Assembly (NCBI RefSeq): GCF_000813725.1
Contig: NZ_JWLD01000007.1
Span: 1 to 64,000, forward strand
DNA length: 64,000 nt
Reading direction: 5' to 3'
Origin: Leisingera sp. ANG-Vp
GTDB lineage: Bacteria; Pseudomonadota; Alphaproteobacteria; Rhodobacterales; Rhodobacteraceae
The notes beneath the pieces were generated by a model. It was not told where the DNA came from. It saw only the letters and a program-made list of their open reading frames with translations, and made no database searches. Every line of letters begins with the position of its first letter. Position 1 is the stretch's first letter. The position numbers were made by a program, and so were the translations under genes. Shown in pieces: positions 26,531-35,650 of this stretch.

Positions 26531-28105
26531 TCACGCTGCCGGCGCAGGACCTGCTTTGCTGAAAGTCAGATGCACCTCTGCATCCAGTGTCTTGCCCAGC
26601 GACTGCAGCCGGGATTCCGCCACCTCGCCGTAAAGCGCCCGCGCGGCCACCGGCAGCTCCACATGCAGCACCCGCTTGCGCGGCTGCCAGCGCAACGCGC
26701 CGATCTCGCCTTTGCCGGTCACCATCAGCATGGCGCCAAAGCGCATTGCCTTGCCCAGCACCTCAGCCTCGTGCTGGCTCTTTTCATCCAGCAGCCCGTA
26801 GAGATGCGCAAAGGCGCTGCCCTGGCGCTTGTTGCTGTAGCGGTGCAAGAGCGCCAGTCCCAGGAACACCCGCTCCGAATGCTTGAGCCCGCCCAGGTTG
26901 GCACGGGTGGCATTGTCGAAACAGACCTCGGCGCGGTAATCGGGATGCGCCCGCCAGCTCACGTCATGCAGCAGGCAGGCCGCTTTGATCAGCCGCCGTT
27001 TGCTGTGCCGTGCGCCCGGGAACAGCGGGCTGACAAAATCATAGAGCGTCTTGCCGAACCCGGGGATGCGCGCGTCTTTCATTTCGGCAAAGCGCGACGC
27101 TTCGACCAGCGGGTCCCGCTCGCGCAGGCGCTGGGGCATCTGCTCGTACAAAAGCCCCTCCCGGATGCCGTAGCTGGAGACTGCAATGTCCTTGGGTTTG
27201 AAGGTCTTGACCAGCCGGGTCAGCACGTCGATGGCATAGGGCACCAGGCTTGCACGGCTGGAGGAGATGCCGCAGGTGCTGCGCAGCTCGTCCATGTCAT
27301 TTTCGGCGATGAATCTGGCGGTGGCACGCACATCAGCAGCCGTCATCCGGTATTCATGCAGCACTTTCAGCGGATAACCGCGCCGGTGCATGTCGACACG
27401 GGCAATCGCCCGCCAGCTGCCGCCGACCAGGAACAGCCGGTCGCGCTGCGGCCCCATCTCGGATTTCAGCTGCTCAATCACGTCCTTGATGTGCTGCTTG
27501 CGGCCTTTGCGGCCGCCTTTCACATCCCGCAGTTTCAGCGGCCCCAGCGACGAGGTGACCCGCTGGCCCACCGTGTTGTCCTGGATTTCCGCCAGTTCCA
27601 TCGACGAGCCGCCGATATCGCAGACCAGCCCATAGGCGCCCGGCCATCCCAGAAGGACCCCTTGCGCCGACAGCCGCGCCTCTTCGCGCCCGTCGATCAC
27701 GTGGATCCTGAGGCCTGTCTCGCGCAGGACTTCCTCGCAGAACTCAGGACCGTCCTCGGCGTCGCGCACTGCGGCGGTCGCAACCGCGGACAGCGGCGGC
27801 AGCCCCATGCCTTCGGCCAGCTGCTGGAAGCGGCGCAGCGCCGACAGCGCCCGCTTGCGCCCCTCGGGGTTCAGGCGGCCGCTCTCCGACAGGCCGGCCC
27901 CCAGCGCGCACATGATCTTTTCGTTATAGAAGTAGGCGGGGCTTCGCGCGGCGCCGTCGAACACCACCAGGCGGACCGAGTTGGAGCCGACATCGACCAC
28001 CCCCACCCGCGACAGGGCCCGGGCGCCCGGGTCGTCAAAGATCGGGCGGCCGAAAGGGCCCCACTCGGCGATGCTTGCGTCCGAGGCGTCCTGAATCATG
28101 TCCAT
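26531..28105 (-). CDS. ppx: Exopolyphosphatase (Ppx/GppA family)
   Basis: A 524-residue Ppx/GppA phosphatase that removes phosphate from polyphosphate (or pppGpp). The actin-like ATPase motifs are visible: VGVVDVGSNSVRLVVFDG at the start, TAAVRDAEDGPEF, and CDIGGSSMEL. The C-terminal half contains an HD-like region (KAACLLHDVSWRAHPDYR). The ATG at 28105 has GGAG upstream; the frame stays open to an ATG at 28180 inside hdaA. It is last in a reverse-strand group after the PerM-like permease and hdaA. No ppk gene lies between hdaA and ppx, although I expect one there in relatives. Confidence 0.9.
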   Translation of the reverse strand: MDMIQDASDASIAEWGPFGRPIFDDPGARALSRVGVVDVGSNSVRLVVFDGAARSPAYFYNEKIMCALGAGLSESGRLNPEGRKRALSALRRFQQLAEGMGLPPLSAVATAAVRDAEDGPEFCEEVLRETGLRIHVIDGREEARLSAQGVLLGWPGAYGLVCDIGGSSMELAEIQDNTVGQRVTSSLGPLKLRDVKGGRKGRKQHIKDVIEQLKSEMGPQRDRLFLVGGSWRAIARVDMHRRGYPLKVLHEYRMTAADVRATARFIAENDMDELRSTCGISSSRASLVPYAIDVLTRLVKTFKPKDIAVSSYGIREGLLYEQMPQRLRERDPLVEASRFAEMKDARIPGFGKTLYDFVSPLFPGARHSKRRLIKAACLLHDVSWRAHPDYRAEVCFDNATRANLGGLKHSERVFLGLALLHRYSNKRQGSAFAHLYGLLDEKSQHEAEVLGKAMRFGAMLMVTGKGEIGALRWQPRKRVLHVELPVAARALYGEVAESRLQSLGKTLDAEVHLTFSKAGPAPAA

Positions 28106-28157
28106 GAGGGCTCCGTCTTGCGATCCGGCAACAGGATGTGCGATGGGCGGGCAGGGG

Positions 28158-28865
28158 TCAACCGCTTGCGGATGCGTCATTTTCCGGGCCTGCCTCGCGG
28201 ATTTCAGTCAGTCCGCGCACCGCTAAGGGGCGCGTCAGGTTGCGTTTCTCGGCCAGCGATAGGTGGTCCAGCCGCCGCACCACCCGCGCCGCAGTGGCAA
28301 AGGAGCGGTCCATATGCGCCACCAGATAGGGGATCACATCCGGCTTGGGGGTGATCTGGCGGTCATTGAACAGCTTGGCCAGCACCACCGCCAGCAGCTG
28401 GTCGTCCGGCGCCTGCAGCTCGGCATGGGTCGCGGCCTGCACCCGGCTTTGCAAATCCGGCAGGCTGAGCCGCCAGAGATTGGGCGGCTGCTGGCCGGTC
28501 ATGATCAGCGCATGGCCGTTGGCCAGCACCAGATTGTGCAGGTGGAACAGCGCCTTCTGCCGCGCGGTGTCGGCGGCAATCACCGGCACGTCCTCGACCG
28601 CGACGGGCGTCCGGGCCAGCTCCGGCACTGCGGCCTCCGTCAGCTCAGTGGCATTGACGATCCGCCCGCCGGACTGGTCCGCCCAGACATGCACCAGATG
28701 CGTCTTGCCCGCCCCCTTGGGCCCGGTCAGCACCAGCTTGCCGCTGGGCCAGGCAAAGCCGGACTCCAGCAGCGAAACGGCCATCGCATTGGAGGCGGTG
28801 ACAAAGAAATCCTCCCGCCCCAGCGCGGGTTTGGCAGGGAGTTTGAAGCTGAGCTGCTGCGCCAT
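28158..28865 (-). CDS. hdaA: HdaA/Hda-like replication regulator (DnaA-related ATPase)
   Basis: A 235-residue DnaA-family AAA+ protein that lacks the DNA-binding domain IV, as in Hda/HdaA, which promotes hydrolysis of DnaA-ATP after replication starts. The start MAQQLSFKLP contains the QLSFxLP clamp-binding motif for DnaN. A P-loop follows (LTGPKGAGKTHLVHVW), then the sensor region with RVVRRLDHLSL. It lies 20 bases after the PerM-like gene and 52 bases before ppx, probably one operon. Confidence 0.88.
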   Translation of the reverse strand: MAQQLSFKLPAKPALGREDFFVTASNAMAVSLLESGFAWPSGKLVLTGPKGAGKTHLVHVWADQSGGRIVNATELTEAAVPELARTPVAVEDVPVIAADTARQKALFHLHNLVLANGHALIMTGQQPPNLWRLSLPDLQSRVQAATHAELQAPDDQLLAVVLAKLFNDRQITPKPDVIPYLVAHMDRSFATAARVVRRLDHLSLAEKRNLTRPLAVRGLTEIREAGPENDASASG

Positions 28866-28885
28866 CGTCTTAATCCGTGTCACAG

Positions 28886-29953
28886 TTATTCGGCATCGGG
28901 GTGGCTTTGCCCCTGGTACAGGCGGCTGTCCAGATACTGCTCGGTCAGGAAACGCGCCAGCACGCCCAAAGCTGCGGCGACCGGCACCGCCACCAGCATG
29001 CCGACAAAGCCGAACAGCGCGCCAAAGACGGACAGCGCCAGCAAGAGCCACACCGGGTGCAGGCCGACCGAGCCGCCGACCAGTTTCGGGGTCAGGAAAT
29101 TGCCCTCGGCCACCTGGCCGATGGCGAAAATGCCGGCCACCAGCCCGATCGACACCCAGTCGCCCCAGAACTGGAACAGCGCCAGGCCGATGGCCAGCGC
29201 GCCGCCGATCAGAGCGCCGAGGTAAGGGATGAAGGTGATCAGTCCGGCAATGAAGCCCACAGCGAGGCCGAAATTCAGCCCCACCAGCATCAGCGCCACC
29301 GCGTAATAGGTGCCCAGGATCAGGCAGACCGTGCCCATCCCGTGGATGAAGGAATGCAGCACCGCGTCAATCTCGGAGGCAATGCGGCGGATCACCGGCT
29401 GATGGTCGCGCGGCAGCAGGTCGTCAATGCGTGCAATCATCCGGTCCCAGTCCAGCAGCAGATAGACCGCCACCACCGGCACGATCACCAGCAGCACCAC
29501 CACATTCAGCAGCGACACAGCTGAACCTGCCACCGATTGCAGCAGCTCCACCGCGCGCGATTGCAGCGTCTGCGCGATAGCGGTGATCGCCTGATGCATC
29601 CGGCTGTCCTGCTCGAAGATGGCCGGGAAATGCTCATTGGCGAATGCGCGGGCATCGCGGAACAGCTGCGGCAGCACGTTGACCAGATCAATCATCTGGT
29701 AGATCAGCGTCGGCACCACCACCAAGAGCATCAGCAGGAACACCAGCAGCGCGCCAACTGTGATCGTGGCAGTCGCGCCCGTGCGGCTCATTCCCCAGGT
29801 TTCCAGCCGGTCGGCAATCGGGTCGATCATATAGGCGATGGCAGCGCCCAGCACGAAGGGCAGCAGCACATTGCCAAGCGCCCACATCACAACGGCAAAG
29901 ACCAGGGCGGCAATGCCCCAGTATTTGAACTGCTTCTTTGCTGGTAGCGCCAT
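28886..29953 (-). CDS. AI-2E/PerM-family transporter
   Basis: A 355-residue membrane protein of the AI-2E (PerM/YdgG) family. The typical pattern is seen: an N-terminal pair of helices (WGIAALVFAVVMWALGNVLL, then PFVLGAAIAYMIDPIADRLE), a central amphipathic segment, and a C-terminal bundle with GLITFIPYLGALIGGALAIG and GNFLTPKLVGGSVGLHPVWL, which is the family signature. Some members export autoinducer-2 or act as sodium/proton antiporters; the substrate here is unknown. It leads the hdaA-ppx group. Confidence 0.9.
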   Translation of the reverse strand: MALPAKKQFKYWGIAALVFAVVMWALGNVLLPFVLGAAIAYMIDPIADRLETWGMSRTGATATITVGALLVFLLMLLVVVPTLIYQMIDLVNVLPQLFRDARAFANEHFPAIFEQDSRMHQAITAIAQTLQSRAVELLQSVAGSAVSLLNVVVLLVIVPVVAVYLLLDWDRMIARIDDLLPRDHQPVIRRIASEIDAVLHSFIHGMGTVCLILGTYYAVALMLVGLNFGLAVGFIAGLITFIPYLGALIGGALAIGLALFQFWGDWVSIGLVAGIFAIGQVAEGNFLTPKLVGGSVGLHPVWLLLALSVFGALFGFVGMLVAVPVAAALGVLARFLTEQYLDSRLYQGQSHPDAE

Positions 29954-30528
29954 GTTGTTCTGCCCGTCCTTGGTCCGTCTGGTTCAGGATCTTGTGTCCA
30001 GTCTTTCCCGATGGGGCAGGGTCTTGCAAGGGGGCGGCGTCATTCCCCTGTGGGCAAGGCGGGGATAAGGCGGAAAAGGCCGTGGGCAAATGGTGGACGT
30101 TTCCAGGGGACGGTGTAAAACCGGCCGGCCTGATGTTTGGCGGCGGGGCCCGCCGTCAGGCCGCCCCCTGGCAAGCCCCGGCTGCAAATGGCTTGCGGCC
30201 AGGCCGCGCGGCTGCGCCGCCAGCGGGGCTGAGGCAGCTTTGCGCCGTCTCAATAGCCTTGGATTTTTTGAGAGACCTTCGCCTTGTTTCTAATGATCCG
30301 GGCTTCTCGAATTCCGATGGTGCGAATAAGTGAAGCAAAAACAATTTCTTGCGCAGTGAAGTGCAAATTCCCTTGGTTCTGATTCGGAATTGGAAACCGA
30401 AATTTCTCCCGGACGATTTTGTTTGAGAAAATCCTGATGTTTGTATTTTTAGGCATACCGTTACGGAAAGGGGTTGGCCGGAGGAATTTGCATTCTTTCC
30501 GGGCGGTAAAGAATTTTGGGAGGGACCA
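29954..30528. other. 575-base intergenic region, no gene seen
   Basis: GC-rich to about 30240 and then AT-rich up to the Tsx-like gene, with promoter-like sequence in the AT-rich half and GGGAGG just before the next ATG. Open frames on both strands lack ribosome-binding sites or recognisable proteins. Confidence 0.45.
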
Positions 30529-31299
30529 ATGAAAAAATACATGAAAAGCCTGCTGGCAGCAGGCGCATTAGCTGTGTCCGCAGCCATGCCGCAAACCGCC
30601 GCGGCTCAGGGCTTCTCGTCGACAGAGGTGCAGCTGCATCAGGGCGACGGCTATCTGTTCGGCCGCAACGGGATCAACGAAACCAGCCGGACAACCGTTA
30701 CGCTGGATCACATCACAGTCCGGGACTGGGGCGATCTGTTCTTCTTTGTCGACTTCTTTTCCGATGGGGACGGCACTGGCCGCAAGAGCGATCAATACGG
30801 GGAAATCTACGTGCATTTCTCCGGCCGCAACGCCGGCCTTTCCTTCGGAGACGGGCTCATCAAGGATGTGGCCCTAGGCGCGTCCATCAACCAGGGAACT
30901 GATTTTACAGCAGCTTTGATCGGCCCGCGGGTATCGTTCAACGTGCCGGGCTTCCGGGTGCTCAGCCTTGGTCTTTATGCCTACGACACTGTCACCGATC
31001 CGTTCGATCGGGATTTGGACACCACCTATCAGGCAACCGTTGTTTGGGACCGGCCGTTTGACATCGGCAGCCAGAAGTTTCTGTTCAAAGGCTTTGTCGA
31101 CTTCATCGGCGAACGCGGGCAGGGGGTCGACAACCAGATCCTGTTCTCGCCGCAGCTGCGCTGGGATGCGGGCCACGCCATGGGCAAGAAGCCGGGGGTG
31201 TTCCAGATCGGCTTGGAATACAATCATTTCGAAAACAAATTCGGCGTGACCTCTGCGGACGAGGATTCACTTTCGTTGTTTGCGGCTTTCAAATTCTGA
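30529..31299 (+). CDS. Outer-membrane beta-barrel, Tsx-like family
   Basis: A 256-residue outer-membrane protein. It has a signal peptide (LLAAGALAVSAAMPQTAAAQ), then a barrel with DHITVRDWGDLFFFVDFFSD, a pattern of the Tsx/nucleoside-channel superfamily, and ends with phenylalanine (SLFAAFKF), the BAM signal. GGGAGG precedes the ATG at 30529. A terminator follows, so it is monocistronic. The AT-rich, long upstream region suggests regulated expression. The transported molecule (nucleosides in Tsx) is unproven here. Confidence 0.78.
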   Translation: MKKYMKSLLAAGALAVSAAMPQTAAAQGFSSTEVQLHQGDGYLFGRNGINETSRTTVTLDHITVRDWGDLFFFVDFFSDGDGTGRKSDQYGEIYVHFSGRNAGLSFGDGLIKDVALGASINQGTDFTAALIGPRVSFNVPGFRVLSLGLYAYDTVTDPFDRDLDTTYQATVVWDRPFDIGSQKFLFKGFVDFIGERGQGVDNQILFSPQLRWDAGHAMGKKPGVFQIGLEYNHFENKFGVTSADEDSLSLFAAFKF

Positions 31300-31310
31300 C
31301 GGGAGGTTAA

Positions 31311-31342
31311 AAGCGCAGGCCTGATTTGGCCTGCGCACTTTA
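31311..31342 (+). terminator. Intrinsic terminator after the Tsx-like gene
   Basis: A 9-bp stem, GCGCAGGCC (31313-31321) with 31328-31336, is followed by ACTTTAA. Confidence 0.75.
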
Positions 31343-31478
31343 ATAATTCAATTTAATGATGTGCCGTCCGGATATTTTCGGAGGGCTCTTTCCATTTGTT
31401 TTCTCTGTTTCCGGTTTTTCCCGATCGGCACACCTGAATGAGAATACAAGCCGCCCCCATGGTGCGGCGGGGTGCTCT

Positions 31479-32453
31479 TCAGCTGTGTATGGTTCCCAGC
31501 TCTGGCGTGTCCTCGTCCGCTGCTTCATCCGGCCAGTTGGTGCGCCAGACTTCGGCCGACCAATGGCCGCAGTGCACGGAAGGGCGGTCAAAGCCCGCTA
31601 CCGACGGCAGCAGCGGCGCGACCACCACGTCGTGGCGCGGCACCGCGAAATAGGGGAAGGAGTAACGCTCCTTGCCGGTCTTGTTCACCACCCGATGCGG
31701 GGTGGAGACCAGACGCCCGCCGGACCACAGTTCCAGCATGTCGCCGATATTGACGACAAATCCGCCCGGCGGGCAGTCGGGTGTGATCCAGCCGCCGTCG
31801 CGGGTCTGAACCTCAAGCCCCCCCACCGGGTCCGGCGCAATGATGGTCAGCGCGTCGGTGTCTTTGTGCGGGTGGATGCCGAACCCTTCCTCCTCCGGCG
31901 CCTGCGGCGGGTAGTGCAGCAGGGTCATGTTGGTGAGCGGCGTTTCAAACGGTTCCTGAAACGCCGCCGGGTCCAGGCCCAGCCCTTCGGCCAAAGCGCC
32001 CAGCAGCAGGTGGAAAACACCGTCGAGCTGCTCCCAGTAGCCCAGGATCACCTCGCGCGCCTGCGGGACCTCGACGGGCCAGCGGTTGGGGCCGTAAAGC
32101 GCACAGGCCGCGCGTACGGGGTCATCTTCTGCCACTTCGTGGTGCAGCTTGTAGCCCTCGTATTTATCGGCCTTGCCGGAGCCGTCGTTGGGGGTGAAGA
32201 ACCCCATCGGAATGAAGCCGCGGTAGTTCTCGCGGGTAATCGCCTGGTCCCACTTGGACTTTTCCTCCACGGCAAAGATTGCCCGGACCGCGCGGCGGAC
32301 TGCATCCACGGTGTCCTGCGCCACGCCGGTGCCGGTGATGGAGAGAAAGCCGATATCCTCCGCCGCCGCCAGAATGGCGCGGATGGTCGCATGCCGCTGC
32401 GGGTGCTCCGCCCCGCGCAAGGGGGAAATGTCGATGGTTGGAATGCTCTGCAT
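31479..32453 (-). CDS. 2-oxoglutarate/Fe(II) oxygenase, isopenicillin N synthase family
   Basis: A 324-residue non-heme iron oxygenase of the isopenicillin N synthase-like group. The iron site is visible: the HxD pair in GIHPHKDTDALTII and the distal histidine in RLVSTPHRVVNK; RYSFPYF holds the arginine and serine that bind the 2-oxoglutarate carboxylate. The N-domain IPTIDISPLRG and EDIGFLSITGTGV fits. The start ATG shares its A with the stop of the upstream FAD gene (TGATG), so the two are translationally coupled. The substrate is unknown; hydroxylation or desaturation of a small molecule is likely. Confidence 0.88.
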   Translation of the reverse strand: MQSIPTIDISPLRGAEHPQRHATIRAILAAAEDIGFLSITGTGVAQDTVDAVRRAVRAIFAVEEKSKWDQAITRENYRGFIPMGFFTPNDGSGKADKYEGYKLHHEVAEDDPVRAACALYGPNRWPVEVPQAREVILGYWEQLDGVFHLLLGALAEGLGLDPAAFQEPFETPLTNMTLLHYPPQAPEEEGFGIHPHKDTDALTIIAPDPVGGLEVQTRDGGWITPDCPPGGFVVNIGDMLELWSGGRLVSTPHRVVNKTGKERYSFPYFAVPRHDVVVAPLLPSVAGFDRPSVHCGHWSAEVWRTNWPDEAADEDTPELGTIHS

Positions 32454-33817
32454 CAATGGATCCTCACGCCCTGGCGGTTCAATTCGCTTTGCACCTCTGT
32501 GATGCTCACGTCTTCAAAGCTGCAGCCCGATTTCACCGACAGCGCCGCGGCAATGCCCGCGCCCTGGCCGGCCACGGCGCAGCAAGCCATGTTGCGGGTC
32601 GCGGCGTGGGCGATTTTATCGCCGCCGATGGCACGGCCAGTAACCAGCAGGTTCTCCACCCCCTTGGGCAGCATCGAGCGGTAGGGGATCTGCATGTAGC
32701 GCCCGGTGGTCGGCAGGATCAGCACCCCGTAGCCGTCAATGAACTCCGGGTAGATGCCGATGGTGTCGTCGAACCGGCCCTGATTGCGGGTCTCGTCCTC
32801 GGTGATGTTGTGATGGGCGTCGATCTTGCGGGTGTCGCGGATGCCGATGGTCATGCCGAAGTTCCGCAGCCGCGCACCCTCGCAGCCCGGCGTATAGGCC
32901 CGCAGCGCGTTGATGGCATGCATAGCCTGCTGGCGGCCCTCGATCTCGCCGCGGGTCATGCTGTCGGGATCGGTGCCGTCGATGCCCGCCAGATGCACCA
33001 GGTTCATATAGGTCATCTCGCCACTGTCATGCACCGCACCCCAGGTGCCCCCGATGGTGTTCAGATGCGCGGGGATCACCCCGTCGCGGATCGCCTGGCC
33101 AAAGGGTTTCGCCAGGAAGGGCGAGAACATATCGTCTTCCTTGCCGGATGTCTCCACCTGCCATTCGCCGGTGGACCAGTTGGCATAGGTCTGCGGATCA
33201 GCCTTCACACCGTCCATGAACTTCTGCTTGTCGACGCCGGCGATGTGGAACATCACGCTAGCCGCCTGCATTTCCTCGACCGGGGTCTTGATGGTGGGGG
33301 CGCCCATCATATGGGCAATATCGGCATCGCCGGTGGCGTCGATCACCCGTTTCGCCAGCACCGCCTCGCGGCCGGCCTTGGATTCCACAATCACGCCGGT
33401 GATCCGGCTGCCCTCGCGGATCGGTGCCACAAACACCCGGTGCAGCATCGGGTGGATGCCGGCCTCTTCCACCAGCTTGTCGGCAACCAGCTTGAAGCCC
33501 TCGCTGTCCAGTTCATAGGACAGCGACTGGCTTTCGGGCACTGCGGCCCCCATCGCCTTGGCGCGTTCTTCGAACTCCCAGCCGATGCCGCCGGCCTCGA
33601 CCGTTTCCTCATGCCGGTACCAGGCAAAGCCCTCGACGCCGACGGTGGTGATATTGCCGCCAAAGCAGCCGAAGCGGTCCAGCAGGGTGACTTCCACGCC
33701 TGCGCGTGCCGCCGCCAAGGCCGCTGCCAGCCCGCCGGGACCCGAGCCCACCACCAGCACCTCGGTTTCGTGAATGACCGGAATCTCGCGCGCCGGTTCG
33801 GTAATGGTCCTGACCAC
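32453..33817 (-). CDS. FAD-dependent oxidoreductase
   Basis: A 454-residue flavoprotein of the FAD_oxidored type. The N-terminal dinucleotide fold is EVLVVGSGPGGLAAALAAAR with DRFGCFGGN following; RVIDATGDADIAHMMGAP and the C-terminal LLVTGRAIGGDKIAHAATRN also match the family. It may oxidise a small substrate before or after the coupled 2-oxoglutarate oxygenase downstream. Two palindromes at 33872-33914 lie 55-97 bases upstream of its start. Function otherwise unknown. Confidence 0.85.
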   Translation of the reverse strand: MVRTITEPAREIPVIHETEVLVVGSGPGGLAAALAAARAGVEVTLLDRFGCFGGNITTVGVEGFAWYRHEETVEAGGIGWEFEERAKAMGAAVPESQSLSYELDSEGFKLVADKLVEEAGIHPMLHRVFVAPIREGSRITGVIVESKAGREAVLAKRVIDATGDADIAHMMGAPTIKTPVEEMQAASVMFHIAGVDKQKFMDGVKADPQTYANWSTGEWQVETSGKEDDMFSPFLAKPFGQAIRDGVIPAHLNTIGGTWGAVHDSGEMTYMNLVHLAGIDGTDPDSMTRGEIEGRQQAMHAINALRAYTPGCEGARLRNFGMTIGIRDTRKIDAHHNITEDETRNQGRFDDTIGIYPEFIDGYGVLILPTTGRYMQIPYRSMLPKGVENLLVTGRAIGGDKIAHAATRNMACCAVAGQGAGIAAALSVKSGCSFEDVSITEVQSELNRQGVRIH

Positions 33818-33871
33818 GTCTATCTCCCTTATGCCTGCTCAAGAGCGGTGTTTCCGGTAACACTTTCGAAT

Positions 33872-33914
33872 CTTGAACGGCGGTTCAAGTTCTTTTGCGA
33901 CGCGGTGTCGCAAA
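33872..33914 (-). promoter_or_regulatory. Two adjacent palindromes, probable operator
   Basis: CTTGAAC-4-GTTCAAG (33872-33889) and TTTGCGAC-5-GTCGCAAA (33894-33914) are both perfect inverted repeats. They lie between the cyclase-TPR gene stop and the start of the oxidoreductase/oxygenase operon. There is no T-tract, so they look like regulator binding sites rather than a terminator. Confidence 0.55.
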
Positions 33915-33934
33915 TGCGGCATGAAGAGGCGGGG

Positions 33935-35650
33935 TTATTCCGGAAAGCCGGCCTTGCGCAGCAGGTCTTTCTCGTGGTCCAGCTGGGCGGGATCGGCGTA
34001 GATCTGGGTGCCGGCCCAGTGGGTGATGGTAAAGTCCGGCCTGGCTTTCAGCGCCAGCTGCGCCTCCTTGGCGGCGGTCCCGAAATCTCCCAGCTCGGCA
34101 TAGGTCAGCGCAAGATCCATATGCCCAAAGCCCGGCGTGCGGCGGCTGTAGTCCTGAAAGGCGTCGATCGCATCCATGTGGTTGCCCGCCAGCCGGTGGG
34201 CCATGCCCAGAATGCCCGCGTAGAACCCGGGGTAATGCGGGCTCAGCTGAATGGCGCGCTGGGCATAGTGGATGGCTTCCTCGGCCCGGCCCGCAAACGA
34301 CAGGGTGATAGAGAGCCGCATCGCCACGTCTGCGTGGTTCGGGTTCAGCGACAGGGCAGTGTGGAACTCATCAACGGCCAGATCATGGTGGCCCTCTATG
34401 GCGTGGACAAATCCCAGCACCGCGTAGGCGTCGGCACTGTGCGGGTCCAGCTCCAGCGCCTTGTGGGCATAATCCCGGGCCTGGCCGGCCGAAACCGCAG
34501 GCGTATCCGTGAACAGGTGCCGGGCTTCAACCGTCTTGACGAAGCCCAGCGTGCACAGCGGCGCAGCATAACCGGGGTCCAGCCGGTGCGCCTCCAGCGC
34601 ATAGCGCTTGGCCTCGGCAAAGCTTTGCTTGCTGATTTCGCGGGTGCAGGCAAAGGCGCGGATCTGCTGGTACCAGGCCCGCAGATCACGGGTGCCGCTG
34701 CCCTTCAGGCGGGCCATCTCGCCCTCCAGCAGCTCCACCTGCAATTCGGTAGCCACCCGCAGGGAGATTTCGTCCTGCAGCTCAAAGATATCATCCAGGT
34801 CGCGGTCGTAGCGGTCGGCCCAGACATGGTGGCCGCTCTGGGCGTCGATCAGCTGCGCGGTGATGCGCAGACGGTTGCCGGCCTTGCGGGTGCTGCCTTC
34901 CAGCACGTAGTCGGCAGACTGCTCCTTGCCCACCTTGCGGATGTCAACGGCCTGGCCCTTGTAGGTAAAGGTCGAATTGCGCGCGATCACCCGCAGCTGC
35001 GGGATCTTCGACAGGGTGGTGATGATATCTTCGCTGAGGCCGTCTGAGAGGATCTCTCCCTCCGGGTCGCTGGAGAGATTGTCAAAGGGCAGCACGGCAA
35101 CCGCTGGCGGCTTCAGCGGTTTTCCAGTCCGGCTGCCGCCGGCCGGAGCGGGGTTCCAGCGGTAGACGGTGATGGCGTCGTCGACATTTTTGAACCGCTG
35201 CGGCCCCTGGTTGGAAAAGGCGGCGGCCAGATCCGGCCCCGCCTCGCGGATTGCCTGCTCCGACAGCAGGATGCCGCCAGCCTCGGCTGCCTCCTGCAGC
35301 CGTGCGGCAAGGTTCACCGCATCGCCGAAAATGTCTTCGTCTTCAATGGTCACCGCGCCAAAGTGAATGCCGATCCTGAGGCGGAATCTGGGGTGGCCCC
35401 GCAAAGCGCGCTGGATGGTGCGGGCGCAGGAAATGGCATCGGGAACCGCATCAAAAGTCACCAGCCAGCCGTCGCCCATGCTCTTGATCAGGGCGCCGTG
35501 GCAGCCTTTGACCTGCGGGTTGAAGACGGTGCTGCGCAGCGATTTCAGATCCGCCAGCGTGGCAGCCTCGTCCTGATGCATCAGCCGTGTATAGCCGACG
35601 ATATCCGCCGCCAGCACCGCGCTCTGCTTCTGCTGCACCAAGTGTCCCAT
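33935..35650 (-). CDS. Class III adenylate/guanylate cyclase fused to TolB-like and TPR domains
   Basis: A 571-residue signalling protein. Residues about 5-170 are a class III nucleotide cyclase (SAVLAADIVGYTRLMHQDEA with the metal aspartate; KSMGDGWLVTF; EDEDIFGDAVNLAARLQEAA). Residues about 180-320 match the TolB-N-like domain often linked to such cyclases (AVAVLPFDNLSSDPEGEILS; GHHVWADRYDRDL). The rest is a run of TPR repeats. No membrane segment is seen. The start at 35650 is uncertain because no clear Shine-Dalgarno is seen. It is divergent from the BCCT transporter by 161 bases. Confidence 0.85.
   Translation of the reverse strand: MGHLVQQKQSAVLAADIVGYTRLMHQDEAATLADLKSLRSTVFNPQVKGCHGALIKSMGDGWLVTFDAVPDAISCARTIQRALRGHPRFRLRIGIHFGAVTIEDEDIFGDAVNLAARLQEAAEAGGILLSEQAIREAGPDLAAAFSNQGPQRFKNVDDAITVYRWNPAPAGGSRTGKPLKPPAVAVLPFDNLSSDPEGEILSDGLSEDIITTLSKIPQLRVIARNSTFTYKGQAVDIRKVGKEQSADYVLEGSTRKAGNRLRITAQLIDAQSGHHVWADRYDRDLDDIFELQDEISLRVATELQVELLEGEMARLKGSGTRDLRAWYQQIRAFACTREISKQSFAEAKRYALEAHRLDPGYAAPLCTLGFVKTVEARHLFTDTPAVSAGQARDYAHKALELDPHSADAYAVLGFVHAIEGHHDLAVDEFHTALSLNPNHADVAMRLSITLSFAGRAEEAIHYAQRAIQLSPHYPGFYAGILGMAHRLAGNHMDAIDAFQDYSRRTPGFGHMDLALTYAELGDFGTAAKEAQLALKARPDFTITHWAGTQIYADPAQLDHEKDLLRKAGFPE

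Noticed and set aside
30156-30587. Minus-strand frame in the gap before the Tsx-like gene.
   Set aside because: It runs across the promoter region and start of the Tsx-like gene and lacks a ribosome-binding site.
33872-33914. Transcription terminator of the cyclase-TPR gene.
   Set aside because: Neither palindrome is followed by a T-tract in the direction of that gene, and both sit just upstream of the next gene.
32438-35047. 869-codon plus-strand frame opposite the oxidoreductase and cyclase genes.
   Set aside because: The minus-strand genes carry clear FAD and cyclase motifs. The antisense frame has no domain.
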